From Streptomyces sp. WZ.A104 (lineage in GTDB: Bacteria; Actinomycetota; Actinomycetes; Streptomycetales; Streptomycetaceae), in the NCBI RefSeq assembly GCF_002382885.1, contig NZ_NWVL01000006.1:62001-126000 (forward strand): DNA of 64,000 nt, read 5' to 3'. Position 1 is the first letter of the stretch. The number at the start of each line of letters is the position of its first letter. The notes beneath the pieces are model-generated. The model had not been told where the DNA came from. It ran no database searches and saw only the letters and a program-made list of their open reading frames with translations. This document shows positions 9,847 to 18,237 of this stretch, one piece after another. The translations under genes were made by a program, and so were the position numbers.

Positions 9847-11052
9847 GTGCCCAACATCCTGATCACCGGCATCACCAGCTGCGAGAGCCGAGGAGTCGAG
9901 GCGCTCGCCCGGTCCCTGGCCACCGCGCTGACCGCCACGCCGGACATCACGGTCACCGTCCTCACCCAGACCCCGGACCTCGATGCCGCAGCGCTCGCCG
10001 GGAGCGGCGCCGACTGCACCGCGGACCCGTTCGTCGTCTCCCGGTCCTGGGCCACCCTGCGGCCGGTCGAAACCGAGCCGCACCGCCGCGAACGCGCCGC
10101 CCGCCTCCTCAAGCACGCGGACCTGGTCCTGGCCACTGGGGGAGACCTGCACACCTCCGACTACGGCGTCTCCACCCCCTACCTCGCGGTGCTCGACCGG
10201 GCCCAGAAGCTCGGCGTCCCCACCGCGATGGTCGGCCAGTCCGTGGGCCCGTTTACCGACCCCGCCGAACAGGCCGCGTTCACCACCACCGCCGGCCAGC
10301 TCGACCTGCTGACCGTTCGTGAGACCACCACCCTGGCCTATCTCACCGGGCGCCTGGCCTTACCCGAAGAGGCGGTGGTGCTCTCCGCCGACCCCGCGTT
10401 CCTCCTCGAACCGTCCGGCCCCGACCGCGCCGTGCAGCTGCTCGCCGCCGCCGGCCTGGACGCCGGGCAGGAGTACGTGTGCCTGGCGCCGAGCCGGGGC
10501 GTGACCCGCTACAGCCCGATCAGCGACGCCCAGCATCTGGACGCGCTCACCCGTCTTGCCGACATGCTGTGGCGCGTTCGCTGCCGGCCGCTGGTCTTCG
10601 TCCCGCACTGCCACGATTCCCGCGAGCACAACGACGACCGCCTCCTTGCGCGGCAGATCGCGGCCCGCCTCCCCGGTGTGCCGGTGCACGTCCTGGACGC
10701 CGACGGCACTGGGGCTGGCGACTACAAGGCCGTCCTCGGCGGCGCGGAGCTGGTCATCTCCGAACGCCTGCACGCCTCGATCGCCGCTCTGTCCAGCGGC
10801 ACCCCGGCCGTCGCCCTCGGCCACTCCCCGAAGTTCCACGGTGTCCTCGCCGACACCTACGGCCCCTCCGTCCCAGTCAGCGACATCCACAGCGACATCG
10901 CCGCGTTCACCGCAGACCCGGCCGCAGCCGAGCACCTCGCCCGCCTCGACTCCGACAAGCTCCGCGACCACCTCGCCACCCGAGTTCCCGCCCAGGTCGC
11001 GCTCGCCACGGCGGACATCGCCCGGGTGCGCGCCCTCCTCACCAACTCCTGA
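9847..11052 (+). CDS. Polysaccharide pyruvyl transferase-family protein
   Basis: The protein has 401 residues from GTG 9847 with a preceding GGGAGG. The pattern fits the PS_pyruv_trans/CsaB superfamily: an N-terminal ITGITSCESRGVEAL segment, LVLATGGDL, MVGQSVGPF in the middle, and the C-terminal SERLHASIAALSSGTPAVAL with a following lysine (SPKFHG). Family members ketalise sugars with pyruvate from PEP, or act on related polymers. With few other modification genes here, it may instead act as a sugar-modifying transferase of unknown type. Confidence 0.8.
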   Translation: MPNILITGITSCESRGVEALARSLATALTATPDITVTVLTQTPDLDAAALAGSGADCTADPFVVSRSWATLRPVETEPHRRERAARLLKHADLVLATGGDLHTSDYGVSTPYLAVLDRAQKLGVPTAMVGQSVGPFTDPAEQAAFTTTAGQLDLLTVRETTTLAYLTGRLALPEEAVVLSADPAFLLEPSGPDRAVQLLAAAGLDAGQEYVCLAPSRGVTRYSPISDAQHLDALTRLADMLWRVRCRPLVFVPHCHDSREHNDDRLLARQIAARLPGVPVHVLDADGTGAGDYKAVLGGAELVISERLHASIAALSSGTPAVALGHSPKFHGVLADTYGPSVPVSDIHSDIAAFTADPAAAEHLARLDSDKLRDHLATRVPAQVALATADIARVRALLTNS

Positions 11053-11077
11053 CCCGCCCACCCGATCGGAGCACAGC

Positions 11078-12100
11078 ATGGCCCTTCACCTGGTGACCGG
11101 CGGAGCCGGGTTCATCGGCTCCCACCTCGCCGACCGCCTCCTGGCCGCCGGACACGAGGTCGTCGTCCTGGACAACCTCGACGGCGGCAAGAAGGAGAAC
11201 ATCCCCGTCGGCGCGAGGCTCGTCACCGGCTCGATCGCCGACCGCACCGTGGTGGATGACCTGTTCGCCTCGCACGCCTTCCACAGCGTCTTCCACCTGG
11301 CCGCGTTCGCCGCCGAGGGCATCAGCCACGCCGTCAAGGCCCACAACTACGAGGTCAACGTCCTCGGCAGCACCCACCTGATCAACGCCGCCCTGCGCAC
11401 CCGCGTCCGGTACTTCTCCTACGCCTCCTCCGTAGCCGTCTACGGCACCGGCCGCGTCCCCATGTGCGAGGACGACCACCCGCAGCCCGTCGACAGCTAC
11501 GGCAACGCCAAGCTCACCATCGAACGCGAACTCGCCATCACCGCGCAGATGCAGGGCCTGCCGTTCACCGCGCTGCGGATGCACAACGTCTACGGCGAGC
11601 GGCAGAACCTCGGCGACCCTCTGCGTAACGCGGTGGCGATCTTCCTCAACCAGATCATGCGCGGCGAGCCGATCACCGTGTACGGCGACGGCAGCCAGCA
11701 GCGCGCCTTCACCTACGTCCACGACATCGTCGGGTGCTTCCTTGACGCCGCCGAGACCCCCCGGCACTGGAACCGGGTGATCAACGTCGGCAGCCAGCAG
11801 CCCTGCACCGTGCTGGAGATGGCCCACGCGGTGCGCGAGGCGATGGGCGTGCCCGATCACCCGATCCGCCACCTGGACACTCGCGAGGAGGTCCACGCCG
11901 CCTACACCAGCAGCGAACTCGCCCGGATGCTGCTCGGAGGCTGGAAGGACACCCCGCTGGCCGACGGCCTCGCCGCCACCGCCGCCTGGGCCAAGGCCCA
12001 CGGCCCCGTCCGGCCCCACTCCACCCTCGCCCTCGAAACCGCCCCCGCCACCCACCCCGAGTGGTACGCCACCGCCACCTCCCGGACGGACACCCCGTGA
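11078..12100 (+). CDS. NAD-dependent epimerase (UDP-glucose 4-epimerase-like)
   Basis: The protein has 340 residues. The Rossmann motif TGGAGFIGSHLADR, the YASSVAVYG strand and the catalytic segment SYGNAKLTIE (Tyr-x3-Lys) assign it to extended SDR epimerases, GalE or WbpP-like. Next comes FTALRMHNVYGERQN and the conserved VYGDGSQQRAFTYVHD typical of NDP-sugar epimerases. It is the second epimerase/dehydratase of the operon, so at least two sugar-nucleotide conversions are encoded. The start at 11078 is 25 bases downstream of the previous stop. Confidence 0.87.
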   Translation: MALHLVTGGAGFIGSHLADRLLAAGHEVVVLDNLDGGKKENIPVGARLVTGSIADRTVVDDLFASHAFHSVFHLAAFAAEGISHAVKAHNYEVNVLGSTHLINAALRTRVRYFSYASSVAVYGTGRVPMCEDDHPQPVDSYGNAKLTIERELAITAQMQGLPFTALRMHNVYGERQNLGDPLRNAVAIFLNQIMRGEPITVYGDGSQQRAFTYVHDIVGCFLDAAETPRHWNRVINVGSQQPCTVLEMAHAVREAMGVPDHPIRHLDTREEVHAAYTSSELARMLLGGWKDTPLADGLAATAAWAKAHGPVRPHSTLALETAPATHPEWYATATSRTDTP

Positions 12101-12876
12101 CCAAGCCCGCCAAGACCACCGCCCCCGCCGTCGAGACCATCGCCACCGACGTCGGCGGCGTCCTCTACTACGACGAGCCGTTCGAACTCGCCTGGCTCCA
12201 AGCCGTGCTGGAGCTGGCCGGCGAAGCCGACCCCACCCTGACCATCGAGCGGTTCACCGCCGAGATGCGCCGCTTCTACCTCCAGCGGGCCAGCGCCACC
12301 GCCAGCCCCGGCCTCTACAGCCCGGCCGGCGCGCACGCCTGGACCAGCGTCCGCCGCCGCTGGGCCGACCTCGCGCAGCTGGTACCCGGCGCCCACGCCG
12401 CGCTCGCCACCCTCGCCGAGCACCGTCCGGTGTGCGTGGTCGCCAACCAGCCCCCCGAGTGCGAGGAGGTCCTGCGCGCCAGCGGAGCCACCGAGCACCT
12501 GGCCCTCATCGCCCTCGACACCACCGTGGGCATCGCCAAGCCGGACCCCGGCCTCCTCGGCTGGGCCATCGAGCAGCTCGGCTGGAACCCGGCCACCACT
12601 CTGATGGTCGGCGACCGGCCCGACCACGACGCCGCCCCCGCCCAGTGCCTGGGCGCCCACACCGCGCTCGTCACCCCGCCCACCGGCTGGAACGCCCCGT
12701 CCGGAGTCGATCCGGCTCTGCTCGTCGCGTACGAGAAGGTGCGGGCCGAACGCCTGGAGGTCCGCCGCCACCCCGCCGCCGCCGACCACAGCCTGCACGC
12801 CGTCGACCTCGCCGACCTGGCCACCCGGCTCACCGACCGCGCCCCGGCCCGGCGCCGTACGGAGGTGGTCCGGTGA
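12097..12876 (+). CDS. HAD-family hydrolase (haloacid-dehalogenase-like phosphatase)
   Basis: The protein has 259 residues, starting at a GTG that overlaps the upstream stop. Motif I is DVGGVLYYDE (nucleophile Asp, with Gly in the usual place of the second Asp, as in many DxGGVL-type members). A helical cap follows, then CVVANQP (motif II), the lysine in IAKPDPGLL (motif III) and VGDRPDHDAAPA (motif IV). It probably dephosphorylates a sugar phosphate or nucleotide product in the glycan pathway (inference). The C terminus has an extension of ~50 residues. Confidence 0.82.
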   Translation: MTKPAKTTAPAVETIATDVGGVLYYDEPFELAWLQAVLELAGEADPTLTIERFTAEMRRFYLQRASATASPGLYSPAGAHAWTSVRRRWADLAQLVPGAHAALATLAEHRPVCVVANQPPECEEVLRASGATEHLALIALDTTVGIAKPDPGLLGWAIEQLGWNPATTLMVGDRPDHDAAPAQCLGAHTALVTPPTGWNAPSGVDPALLVAYEKVRAERLEVRRHPAAADHSLHAVDLADLATRLTDRAPARRRTEVVR

Positions 12877-13727
12877 GCGTCCCCCTCACCGTTGCGCTGT
12901 GCAGCAACCGGCCGGGCCTGCTCCTGTCCGCCCTCGACCGGCTCTCCGGCGTCCTCGGCGCGGACGACCACCTCGTGGTCATCGTGGACACCGCCGCGGA
13001 CGCCGCCACCCAGCGGCGGCTCGCCGAGCCCGCCGACCGGCGACGAACCGTCTTCTTCAACGGGGCCACCATCGGTCTGTCCTACAGTCGCAACCTCGCC
13101 TTGAAGGAGGCCCCCACCCGGCACGTCGTGTTCGTGGACGACGACATCGTCCCCACCACCGACGCGATGGAGGACCTGCGCACCGCCCTGACCGGCGGCG
13201 CGCACGTGGCCGGTACCCGGATCACCGCCGACCTCCAAGGTCGCCGCACCCCGTGGTGGCTCACCGCCGGGCAGTTGCACTACCTCGGCTCCCACCACCC
13301 GGACCTGCCCGCCAGCATCTGGGGCGGGTGTTTCGCCCTCGACCGCGACCACGCCCGCCTGCTCGGCATCGACTTCGACAGCCGTCTGGGCCGCGTCGGC
13401 ACCAACCTGGCCTCCGCCGAGGACACCACGCTCGTGCGCCGGCTCGCCGCCCTCGGCGCGACCACCGCGGTCCTCCACGACAGGCAGGTCCGCCACCTGA
13501 TCCCCGCCCACCGGCTCCGCCCTGGCTACCTCCTGCGCCGGGCCTACTGGCAGGGCCGCAGCGAAGTCCGCCGCCGCACCGCCGGCAGCGGCCTGCACAA
13601 GGAGTGGAGACGCAACCGCTCCGGCGGCCCCGGCGCGCGACCCGCCGTGCTCGCCGTCCTCTACATCGCCGCGGTGCTGACCGGCATCGGTCGCGAACTC
13701 CTCGAGCAGGCCCGGAGGCGCCCGTGA
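12873..13727 (+). CDS. Glycosyltransferase family 2
   Basis: The protein has 284 residues with a GTG start in a 4-base overlap. It has a GT-A signature with an early nucleotide-binding strand (LVVIVDT), SYSRNLALKEA, the Asp triad VFVDDDIVP and the acceptor-side AEDTTLVRRL (ED motif). The final ~25 residues are hydrophobic (VLAVLYIAAVLTGIG), possibly a membrane anchor. The large acceptor-binding C domain of polymerising enzymes is missing, so a single-sugar transfer is likely. Confidence 0.83.
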   Translation: MSVPLTVALCSNRPGLLLSALDRLSGVLGADDHLVVIVDTAADAATQRRLAEPADRRRTVFFNGATIGLSYSRNLALKEAPTRHVVFVDDDIVPTTDAMEDLRTALTGGAHVAGTRITADLQGRRTPWWLTAGQLHYLGSHHPDLPASIWGGCFALDRDHARLLGIDFDSRLGRVGTNLASAEDTTLVRRLAALGATTAVLHDRQVRHLIPAHRLRPGYLLRRAYWQGRSEVRRRTAGSGLHKEWRRNRSGGPGARPAVLAVLYIAAVLTGIGRELLEQARRRP

Positions 13728-14725
13728 AGATCGCCATGCTCAACCCGCCCCACCGGTACGGGCAGGACACCACCCAGTGGATCACCGTCCCGCCGCAGGG
13801 CTACGGCGGTATCCAGTGGGTGGTCGCCACCCTCATCGACGGACTGCTTGCCGCTGGGTGCGAGATCCTCCTCGTCGGTGCCCCCGGCAGCAGCGTCCGG
13901 CCGGGCCTGACCGTCTCCGACGCCACCACCATCGACGCCACTCGGGCCGCGCTGAGCGCGTTCGGCCCGGACGTGGTGCACGACCACACCAACGGCCAGC
14001 TCCTGCCCGCCGAGCCCGACTGGCCCGCCGTACGCACCCACCACCTCAACGGAGTGCCCAAGCACCGAGGGAACGGCGTCTACCTCTCCCACGCCCAGCG
14101 CCGAGCCGCCGGGTCCACGGACGCGCCGATCATCCGGCTGCCGGTCAACCCCGACCGCTACACCTACCGCGAGAAGAAGGACGGCTTCCTGCTGTTCCTC
14201 GGCCGGGTCTCGGTCCACAAGGGCGCGCGGGACGCGGCAGCCTTCGCCCAGGCCGCCGGCCTCCCGCTGAAACTCGCCGGGCCGGCCTGGGAGCCGGACT
14301 ACCTGCACGGCATCCTCACCGACTACCCAGACACCGTCGAGTACATCGGAGAGGTCGGAGGCAGCCACCGCACCGGCCTGCTCGCCGCCGCCCGTGCTCT
14401 GCTCGTCCTCTCCCAGCCCTTCGGCGGCCCCTTCGGAGGCGAGTGGATCGAGCCCGGGGCCACCGTCGTCGCGGAGGCGGCCGTCAGCGGCACCCCGGCC
14501 ATCGCCACCGATAACGGATGCTTGGGCGAGATCGCCCCGCACGTCGGCATCGCCCTACCGGTCGAGCAGACGCCCACCGGGGAGGAGGCCGCCAAGATCC
14601 TGGCCGGCCTCCCGGCCCCGGAGCACCTCCGCGCCGCCGCCATCGAGCACTGGGGCCACCACGTGATCGCCGCGAAGTACCTGGAGGTCTACCGCCGCGC
14701 CGCCGAGGGCGGCACCTGGACCTGA
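13724..14725 (+). CDS. Glycosyltransferase family 4 (GT-B)
   Basis: The protein has 333 residues; the GTG start overlaps the upstream stop. The N terminus has PPQGYGGIQWVVATL (the glycine-rich acceptor loop of GT4 enzymes) and DVVHDHTN. The C domain has FLLFLGRVSVHKGARDA (donor-site GRxxxxKG) and the pattern EWIEPGATVVAEAAVSGTPA, equivalent to the E-x7-E motif. It is the last gene of the operon. Its stop lies eight bases from the stop of the convergent methyltransferase gene. Confidence 0.88.
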   Translation: MKIAMLNPPHRYGQDTTQWITVPPQGYGGIQWVVATLIDGLLAAGCEILLVGAPGSSVRPGLTVSDATTIDATRAALSAFGPDVVHDHTNGQLLPAEPDWPAVRTHHLNGVPKHRGNGVYLSHAQRRAAGSTDAPIIRLPVNPDRYTYREKKDGFLLFLGRVSVHKGARDAAAFAQAAGLPLKLAGPAWEPDYLHGILTDYPDTVEYIGEVGGSHRTGLLAAARALLVLSQPFGGPFGGEWIEPGATVVAEAAVSGTPAIATDNGCLGEIAPHVGIALPVEQTPTGEEAAKILAGLPAPEHLRAAAIEHWGHHVIAAKYLEVYRRAAEGGTWT

Positions 14726-14732
14726 CACGAGA

Positions 14733-15569
14733 TCAACGCGAACGCTTCCCGGCCGCGATCCGCTGCCGGGAAGCCTCGTACAGGACCGCGGTCGCGGCGT
14801 TCGCCGCGTTCAGCGAGCTGGCGGCCCCCGTCATCGGGATGCTCACCGTGAAGTCGCACAGCTCCCGCCAAGTGCTGGACAGCCCGGTCGTCTCGTTGCC
14901 CACCAGCAGCAGCACCGGCTGGGTCAGGTCGAAGTCGAAGACGTCGGCGTCGCCCTTCTCGTCCGTGCCCACCAGAACCAGCGGGTGACCGGCGGCACGC
15001 TGCTGCTCCACCCAGGCCATCACCTCGTTCGGCCCCGGCACCCGGACCGACGGCAGCGAGAACAGGCTGCCCGTGGTCGCCCGCACGGCCTTCGGGTCGT
15101 AGACGTCGGCGGCGTGACCCGAAACGATCATCCCGTGCGCGCCGAAGGCGTCCGCCGACCGGATGATGCTCCCGATGTTGCCCGGCGTGGTCGGCCGGTC
15201 GAAGAGGACACCGAGGAAGTCCGGTCCAACCTCGATCCGGCCCAGGTCGTCCGCCGGCATGCCGACAACCGCGATCACCTCGGGCGCGCCCTCGGCCTTC
15301 TCGCCCAGCTCCGCCAGCAGCCCCGGCGCCATTACGATCCGCTCGGCCCGCGTCGTCCGCAACAGCTCCTGCGCCCAGCCCGACAGCTTCCGCCGGTCGT
15401 CGTAGAGCAGCGCGTTGATCGGCCAGCCGTACTCCACGGCCAGCGAGATCGGCCGAACCCCCTGGACCAGGAACTCACCGAGCTGGTTGCGCTTCTTCCG
15501 GTTGGTGAGCAGCGCTTCCCACTGCTGGAACTTCGCGTTGCGGGAGGTGATCCGCTGGATCGCTGGCAC
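14733..15569 (-). CDS. SpoU/TrmH-family RNA 2'-O-methyltransferase
   Basis: The protein has 278 residues. The N-terminal domain (about 1-110) is the L30e-like substrate-binding part of SpoU enzymes, with EFLVQGVRPI. The C-terminal knot domain has RPTTPGNIGSIIRSADAFGA (motif 1), VLLLVGNETTGLS (motif 2) and IPMTGAASSLNAANAATAVL (motif 3). It methylates a ribose in rRNA or tRNA with S-adenosylmethionine. Relatives include the antibiotic-resistance enzymes Tsr and AviRb, so a role in self-resistance is possible given the adjacent glycosyltransferase/oxygenase operon, but a housekeeping-type paralogue cannot be excluded. It is convergent with that operon, not part of it. Confidence 0.88.
   Translation of the reverse strand: MPAIQRITSRNAKFQQWEALLTNRKKRNQLGEFLVQGVRPISLAVEYGWPINALLYDDRRKLSGWAQELLRTTRAERIVMAPGLLAELGEKAEGAPEVIAVVGMPADDLGRIEVGPDFLGVLFDRPTTPGNIGSIIRSADAFGAHGMIVSGHAADVYDPKAVRATTGSLFSLPSVRVPGPNEVMAWVEQQRAAGHPLVLVGTDEKGDADVFDFDLTQPVLLLVGNETTGLSSTWRELCDFTVSIPMTGAASSLNAANAATAVLYEASRQRIAAGKRSR
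14745..14773. terminator. Hairpin in the convergent gene junction
   Basis: Arms CTTCCCGGC (14745-14753) and GCCGGGAAG (14765-14773) with an 11-base loop lie 20 bases after the plus-strand operon stop and within the 3' end of the opposing methyltransferase gene. It could terminate the glycan operon. Confidence 0.5.
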
Positions 15570-15896
15570 CTGTCCTCCAAGATGAGCCGACTACTTCGAT
15601 GCGTTCCGACCACGGCGGAGTCCGCACCAGCGCAGCTCGGAACTTTACACCGGCACAACCACGCATACGGGCTCACGACCGGCGCCACGGGCGCTGCGGT
15701 GAGTACGGGAATCACCGGTCGGGCTGCCCAGATCAGGTCGAGTCGCGCCCGTACGGGACCGTGCCCCTGCACCCGTCCTCGTGTCGGCCTCGGCTCCCCG
15801 GCCAGGCAACGCCGACCGAGAGCACCGTCCTCTTCCCAGGTGGGACCTGGCGACCATGCTCGGCCCCCTGCGGAGGAACCCGAGGTGGCGGGAACG
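15570..15896. other. Spacer without genes, holding one repeat copy
   Basis: No convincing coding frame was seen. The region contains the ~79 bp dispersed repeat (annotated separately) and the upstream region of the methyltransferase gene. Confidence 0.4.
15702..15780 (+). repeat. Dispersed ~79 bp direct repeat, copy 1
   Basis: It begins with agtacgggaatcaccggtcg and matches 28370-28447 with only a handful of substitutions and one 1-base indel over almost 80 bases. The flanking DNA is unrelated. Both copies are in the same orientation and both lie in intergenic DNA downstream of minus-strand genes. No obvious hairpin or protein-coding role was seen. It may be an attachment-site remnant, a miniature element or a conserved 3'-end element. 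Confidence 0.75.
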
Positions 15897-16139
15897 TCAG
15901 GACTCGGGACGGCGCGGGACGCCGCTGCGCGAGCGGAACGTGGTTCCTGCGCCGTCGAGCAGGCGGTGCACGCCACCGTACGAGCGGCTTGTCTCCTCGG
16001 CCAGCGCCCGGATGCTGGCCCTCGGGCGCACGGCGGACGGCGAGCTGGGCGGCACCGCGGGGGCCACGATCGCCTCACGTGTCGCGTCGTCGAGGGTGTC
16101 GTCACTCAGTGCGGCCAACACCTGCCGCCATAGGGTCAC
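15897..16139 (-). CDS. Small helix-turn-helix protein
   Basis: The protein has 80 residues from a GTG start in a 4-base overlap with the upstream small frame. The C-terminal half reads ASIRALAEETSRSYGGVHRL followed by LDGAGTTFRSR, the pattern of a widespread small actinobacterial HTH family (RxLAxxxGxSYxxVxRxLxxxGxxxRxR). The N-terminal half is Ala/Pro-rich. It is likely DNA-binding; the target is unknown. Gly in the middle of the recognition turn and the poor surroundings mean that decay is possible. Confidence 0.6.
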   Translation of the reverse strand: MTLWRQVLAALSDDTLDDATREAIVAPAVPPSSPSAVRPRASIRALAEETSRSYGGVHRLLDGAGTTFRSRSGVPRRPES

Positions 16140-16306
16140 CGCTCGCTCCGGGCCCGGGGAGCGGGCACGTCAGCGGCCCGCTCCTCGAGGTCCCTCAACG
16201 AGTCTTCGTCCTCGCCCGGGGCGGGTCGGCGGCCGAAGGGGCCTTCCTGTCCGGGGAGGGCGCCCAGCACCGGGGCGCCCTTGACGCGGTGGCTTGCATA
16301 GATCAC
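16136..16306 (-). CDS. Possible small protein coupled to the HTH gene
   Basis: A 56-residue frame starts with GTG at 16306 (GAGGGGG lies 11 bases upstream) and ends in a GTGA overlap with the HTH gene. The product is rich in Pro, Gly, Arg and acidic residues (GEDEDSLRDLEERAADVP). No family was recognised. The coupling supports a real gene, but it could equally be the 3' remnant of a larger one. Confidence 0.35.
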   Translation of the reverse strand: MIYASHRVKGAPVLGALPGQEGPFGRRPAPGEDEDSLRDLEERAADVPAPRARSER

Positions 16307-16527
16307 GAGCTGATGTTCCCCCTCACCGGGCTGAGGATAGTCACGCCCGGCCGGAGGCCGGGGCCAGACGCGTGCCTGCCGCCTCTCGTCTTGCCCGTCC
16401 TGTGGGTGCTCGTCGGGCGATGTCGCAGGCGGTGGCTTGATCGCGGACCTGGTGGACGAAGGGGTCCGGGGTGCGTTGTTAGGGTTCGGAGCTGTTCAGG
16501 TCATGGCAATCACGAGGGCGGGGGATC
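16307..16527. other. Upstream region of the lipoprotein gene
   Basis: About 220 bases without a supported gene. It lies between the start of the small minus-strand pair and the lipoprotein gene and should hold both divergent promoters. A CGCCCGGCCGGAGGCCGGGGC-like GC hairpin is visible around 16347-16367. Confidence 0.3.
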
Positions 16528-17949
16528 ATGCGAGCGCGTGCGGCGGTGGCCGGGGCACTGGTGCTGACGGTGTTGACGGGCTGTTCGGGCTCCGGGCCGG
16601 ATGCCGATTCGGCCAAGTCTGGCGGCACGGGGCCGCTGGATCGCGCGGAGCCACTGACCAAGCTGAGCGTGCCGGCGGCCTACGACGCGGCGAAGGGCTG
16701 GGACGAGAAGCTGGGTTGGGTTTCGCAGTCGGTGACGACGCTGCCGGTGACGACCGTTCCGGGCACGCAGACGGTCGCGGTGATGCAGGCGGCGTCCAAC
16801 GGCTACACGGTCACCGCGCGGTCGGGGAGCAGCGGCAAGGTCGTCTGGCGGTCCGCACCGTGGAACCCGCCCACGCCCGTCGAGGGTGCCCAGGGCGATA
16901 GCTCGACCGACGGCGCCATCGAGATTCCCGACGTGATGGGCTTCGAGCAGGACGGCCAGCGCTACGTCGTGGCGTACGCGCATGGGATGCGCGGCAGGGA
17001 CGATCTCCACGAGGGCGTCGAGGTGGTACGCCTGGCCCTCTACCCGGCGGATGCGTCCGGGTCCTCGGCCAAGCCGGTAAAGGAGATCGACGTGCCCGTC
17101 TCCGCCGGCCCCGGGAGGATCCGCGTGCAGGCATCGGGCGGCCGGCTGCTCGTGGCCTGGGGAGAAACTGGCTCGTTCCCCCGCTCGTCGGCCACGGTGG
17201 ATGCCGCCACGGGCAAGATCACCGTCTACGAGGACGCCAACAAGCTCCTGCCGCAGTGCGAGAAGGCGGCCGCCTGCAACAGCAGCCGCGTCATGGCCGC
17301 CACCAGCGACGGGCCGCTGGTCGGCATGGGCGGCGGGGGCTTCGGCATCCCGGGGAAGTGGTTCAGCGACTCCATCAAGCCCAAGCAGGTCAACGCCACC
17401 ACCGGCATCCTCGACTCCTGGAACGGCACCGTCTACGCAGCCGCCCACGGGTACGTCCTGGCCGGCTGGAACACCGGCGGCAGGTACGGCCGTGACGACA
17501 ACGCCGTGTGGTCCGTGCACGATCTGCGCACCGGCACGCTCACCGCCCAGGTCGTCTGCGACTACGACATCCCCGACGAAACCAGCGCCAGCCGCGACTA
17601 CCCCGTCATCACCTCACCCGACGGACGCTACCTCGCCGCAGGTCCCCTCGCCTTCGACCTGCAGACCAAGCGGGGCATCTGCCTCCAGGGCGACGGGAAC
17701 CGCAAGACCATCGTCCTGGCATCCATCCGCGACGACGGCACCGCCTACGGCGCCGTGCGCGACGACTCCATCGGCAGCGACACCGAACCCGTCCCCGCCC
17801 AGCTCAACCTGAGGACCGTCACCGGGGACCCGAAGGTGCTCAGCGTCGGCACCGAGCTCCCCTACCTGACCACACCGGACGACTCCGGCCTCTTCATCAC
17901 CCGCAACACGGACAAAGACATCGTCGTCTCCATGCGACCCGGCCGCTGA
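16528..17949 (+). CDS. Secreted lipoprotein with beta-propeller-like (PQQ-type) fold
   Basis: The protein has 473 residues. The signal peptide is MRARAAVAGALVLTVLTGC, with the lipobox LTGC so that Cys19 is lipidated and the protein is anchored outside the membrane. The mature part has repeated strands with Trp/Gly-Asp patterns (VDAATGKITVYED, GILDSWNGTVYAAAHGYVLAGW, TSPDGRYLAAGPLAFD) typical of PQQ/WD-like propeller domains of Streptomyces lipoproteins. There are two conserved-looking Cys pairs (CEKAAAC; CDYD...GICLQ). The function is unknown. It is a single-gene unit with a terminator after it. Confidence 0.8.
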   Translation: MRARAAVAGALVLTVLTGCSGSGPDADSAKSGGTGPLDRAEPLTKLSVPAAYDAAKGWDEKLGWVSQSVTTLPVTTVPGTQTVAVMQAASNGYTVTARSGSSGKVVWRSAPWNPPTPVEGAQGDSSTDGAIEIPDVMGFEQDGQRYVVAYAHGMRGRDDLHEGVEVVRLALYPADASGSSAKPVKEIDVPVSAGPGRIRVQASGGRLLVAWGETGSFPRSSATVDAATGKITVYEDANKLLPQCEKAAACNSSRVMAATSDGPLVGMGGGGFGIPGKWFSDSIKPKQVNATTGILDSWNGTVYAAAHGYVLAGWNTGGRYGRDDNAVWSVHDLRTGTLTAQVVCDYDIPDETSASRDYPVITSPDGRYLAAGPLAFDLQTKRGICLQGDGNRKTIVLASIRDDGTAYGAVRDDSIGSDTEPVPAQLNLRTVTGDPKVLSVGTELPYLTTPDDSGLFITRNTDKDIVVSMRPGR

Positions 17950-17988
17950 CCGGCTCTGACCGGGTGGGCAGGCACAACCGTCCCGGCC

Positions 17989-18011
17989 CGCCGGAGCAGC
18001 CGTCTCCGGCG
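17989..18011 (+). terminator. Hairpin after the lipoprotein gene
   Basis: Arms CGCCGGAG (17989-17996) and CTCCGGCG (18004-18011) with a 7-base loop lie 40 bases after the stop codon. Confidence 0.6.
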
Positions 18012-18237
18012 GCACCGCGCGTCGACCCCGATGATCCGCTCGCACATACAAGCGGGGACCCTGCAGAACACCGGATTCGACGCGCTCGCCTTGATCGAGT
18101 AGAGCGGTGGACGATGCCCCGCCGGACGGCCGTGATCCGGCCATCTGATCCATCACGCCACGATGCCGGCTGCTCAGCGGTAGCGTGATCAACACGTCTC
18201 CGGCCGCCACGGCCCCGACTTGGGGAGGACCAGCAGG

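Noticed and set aside
18031..18102. A 23-residue frame (ATG to TAG) after the lipoprotein terminator
   Set aside because: The sequence is protein-like at its end, but there is no ribosome site and it is too short to support; it may be a gene fragment.
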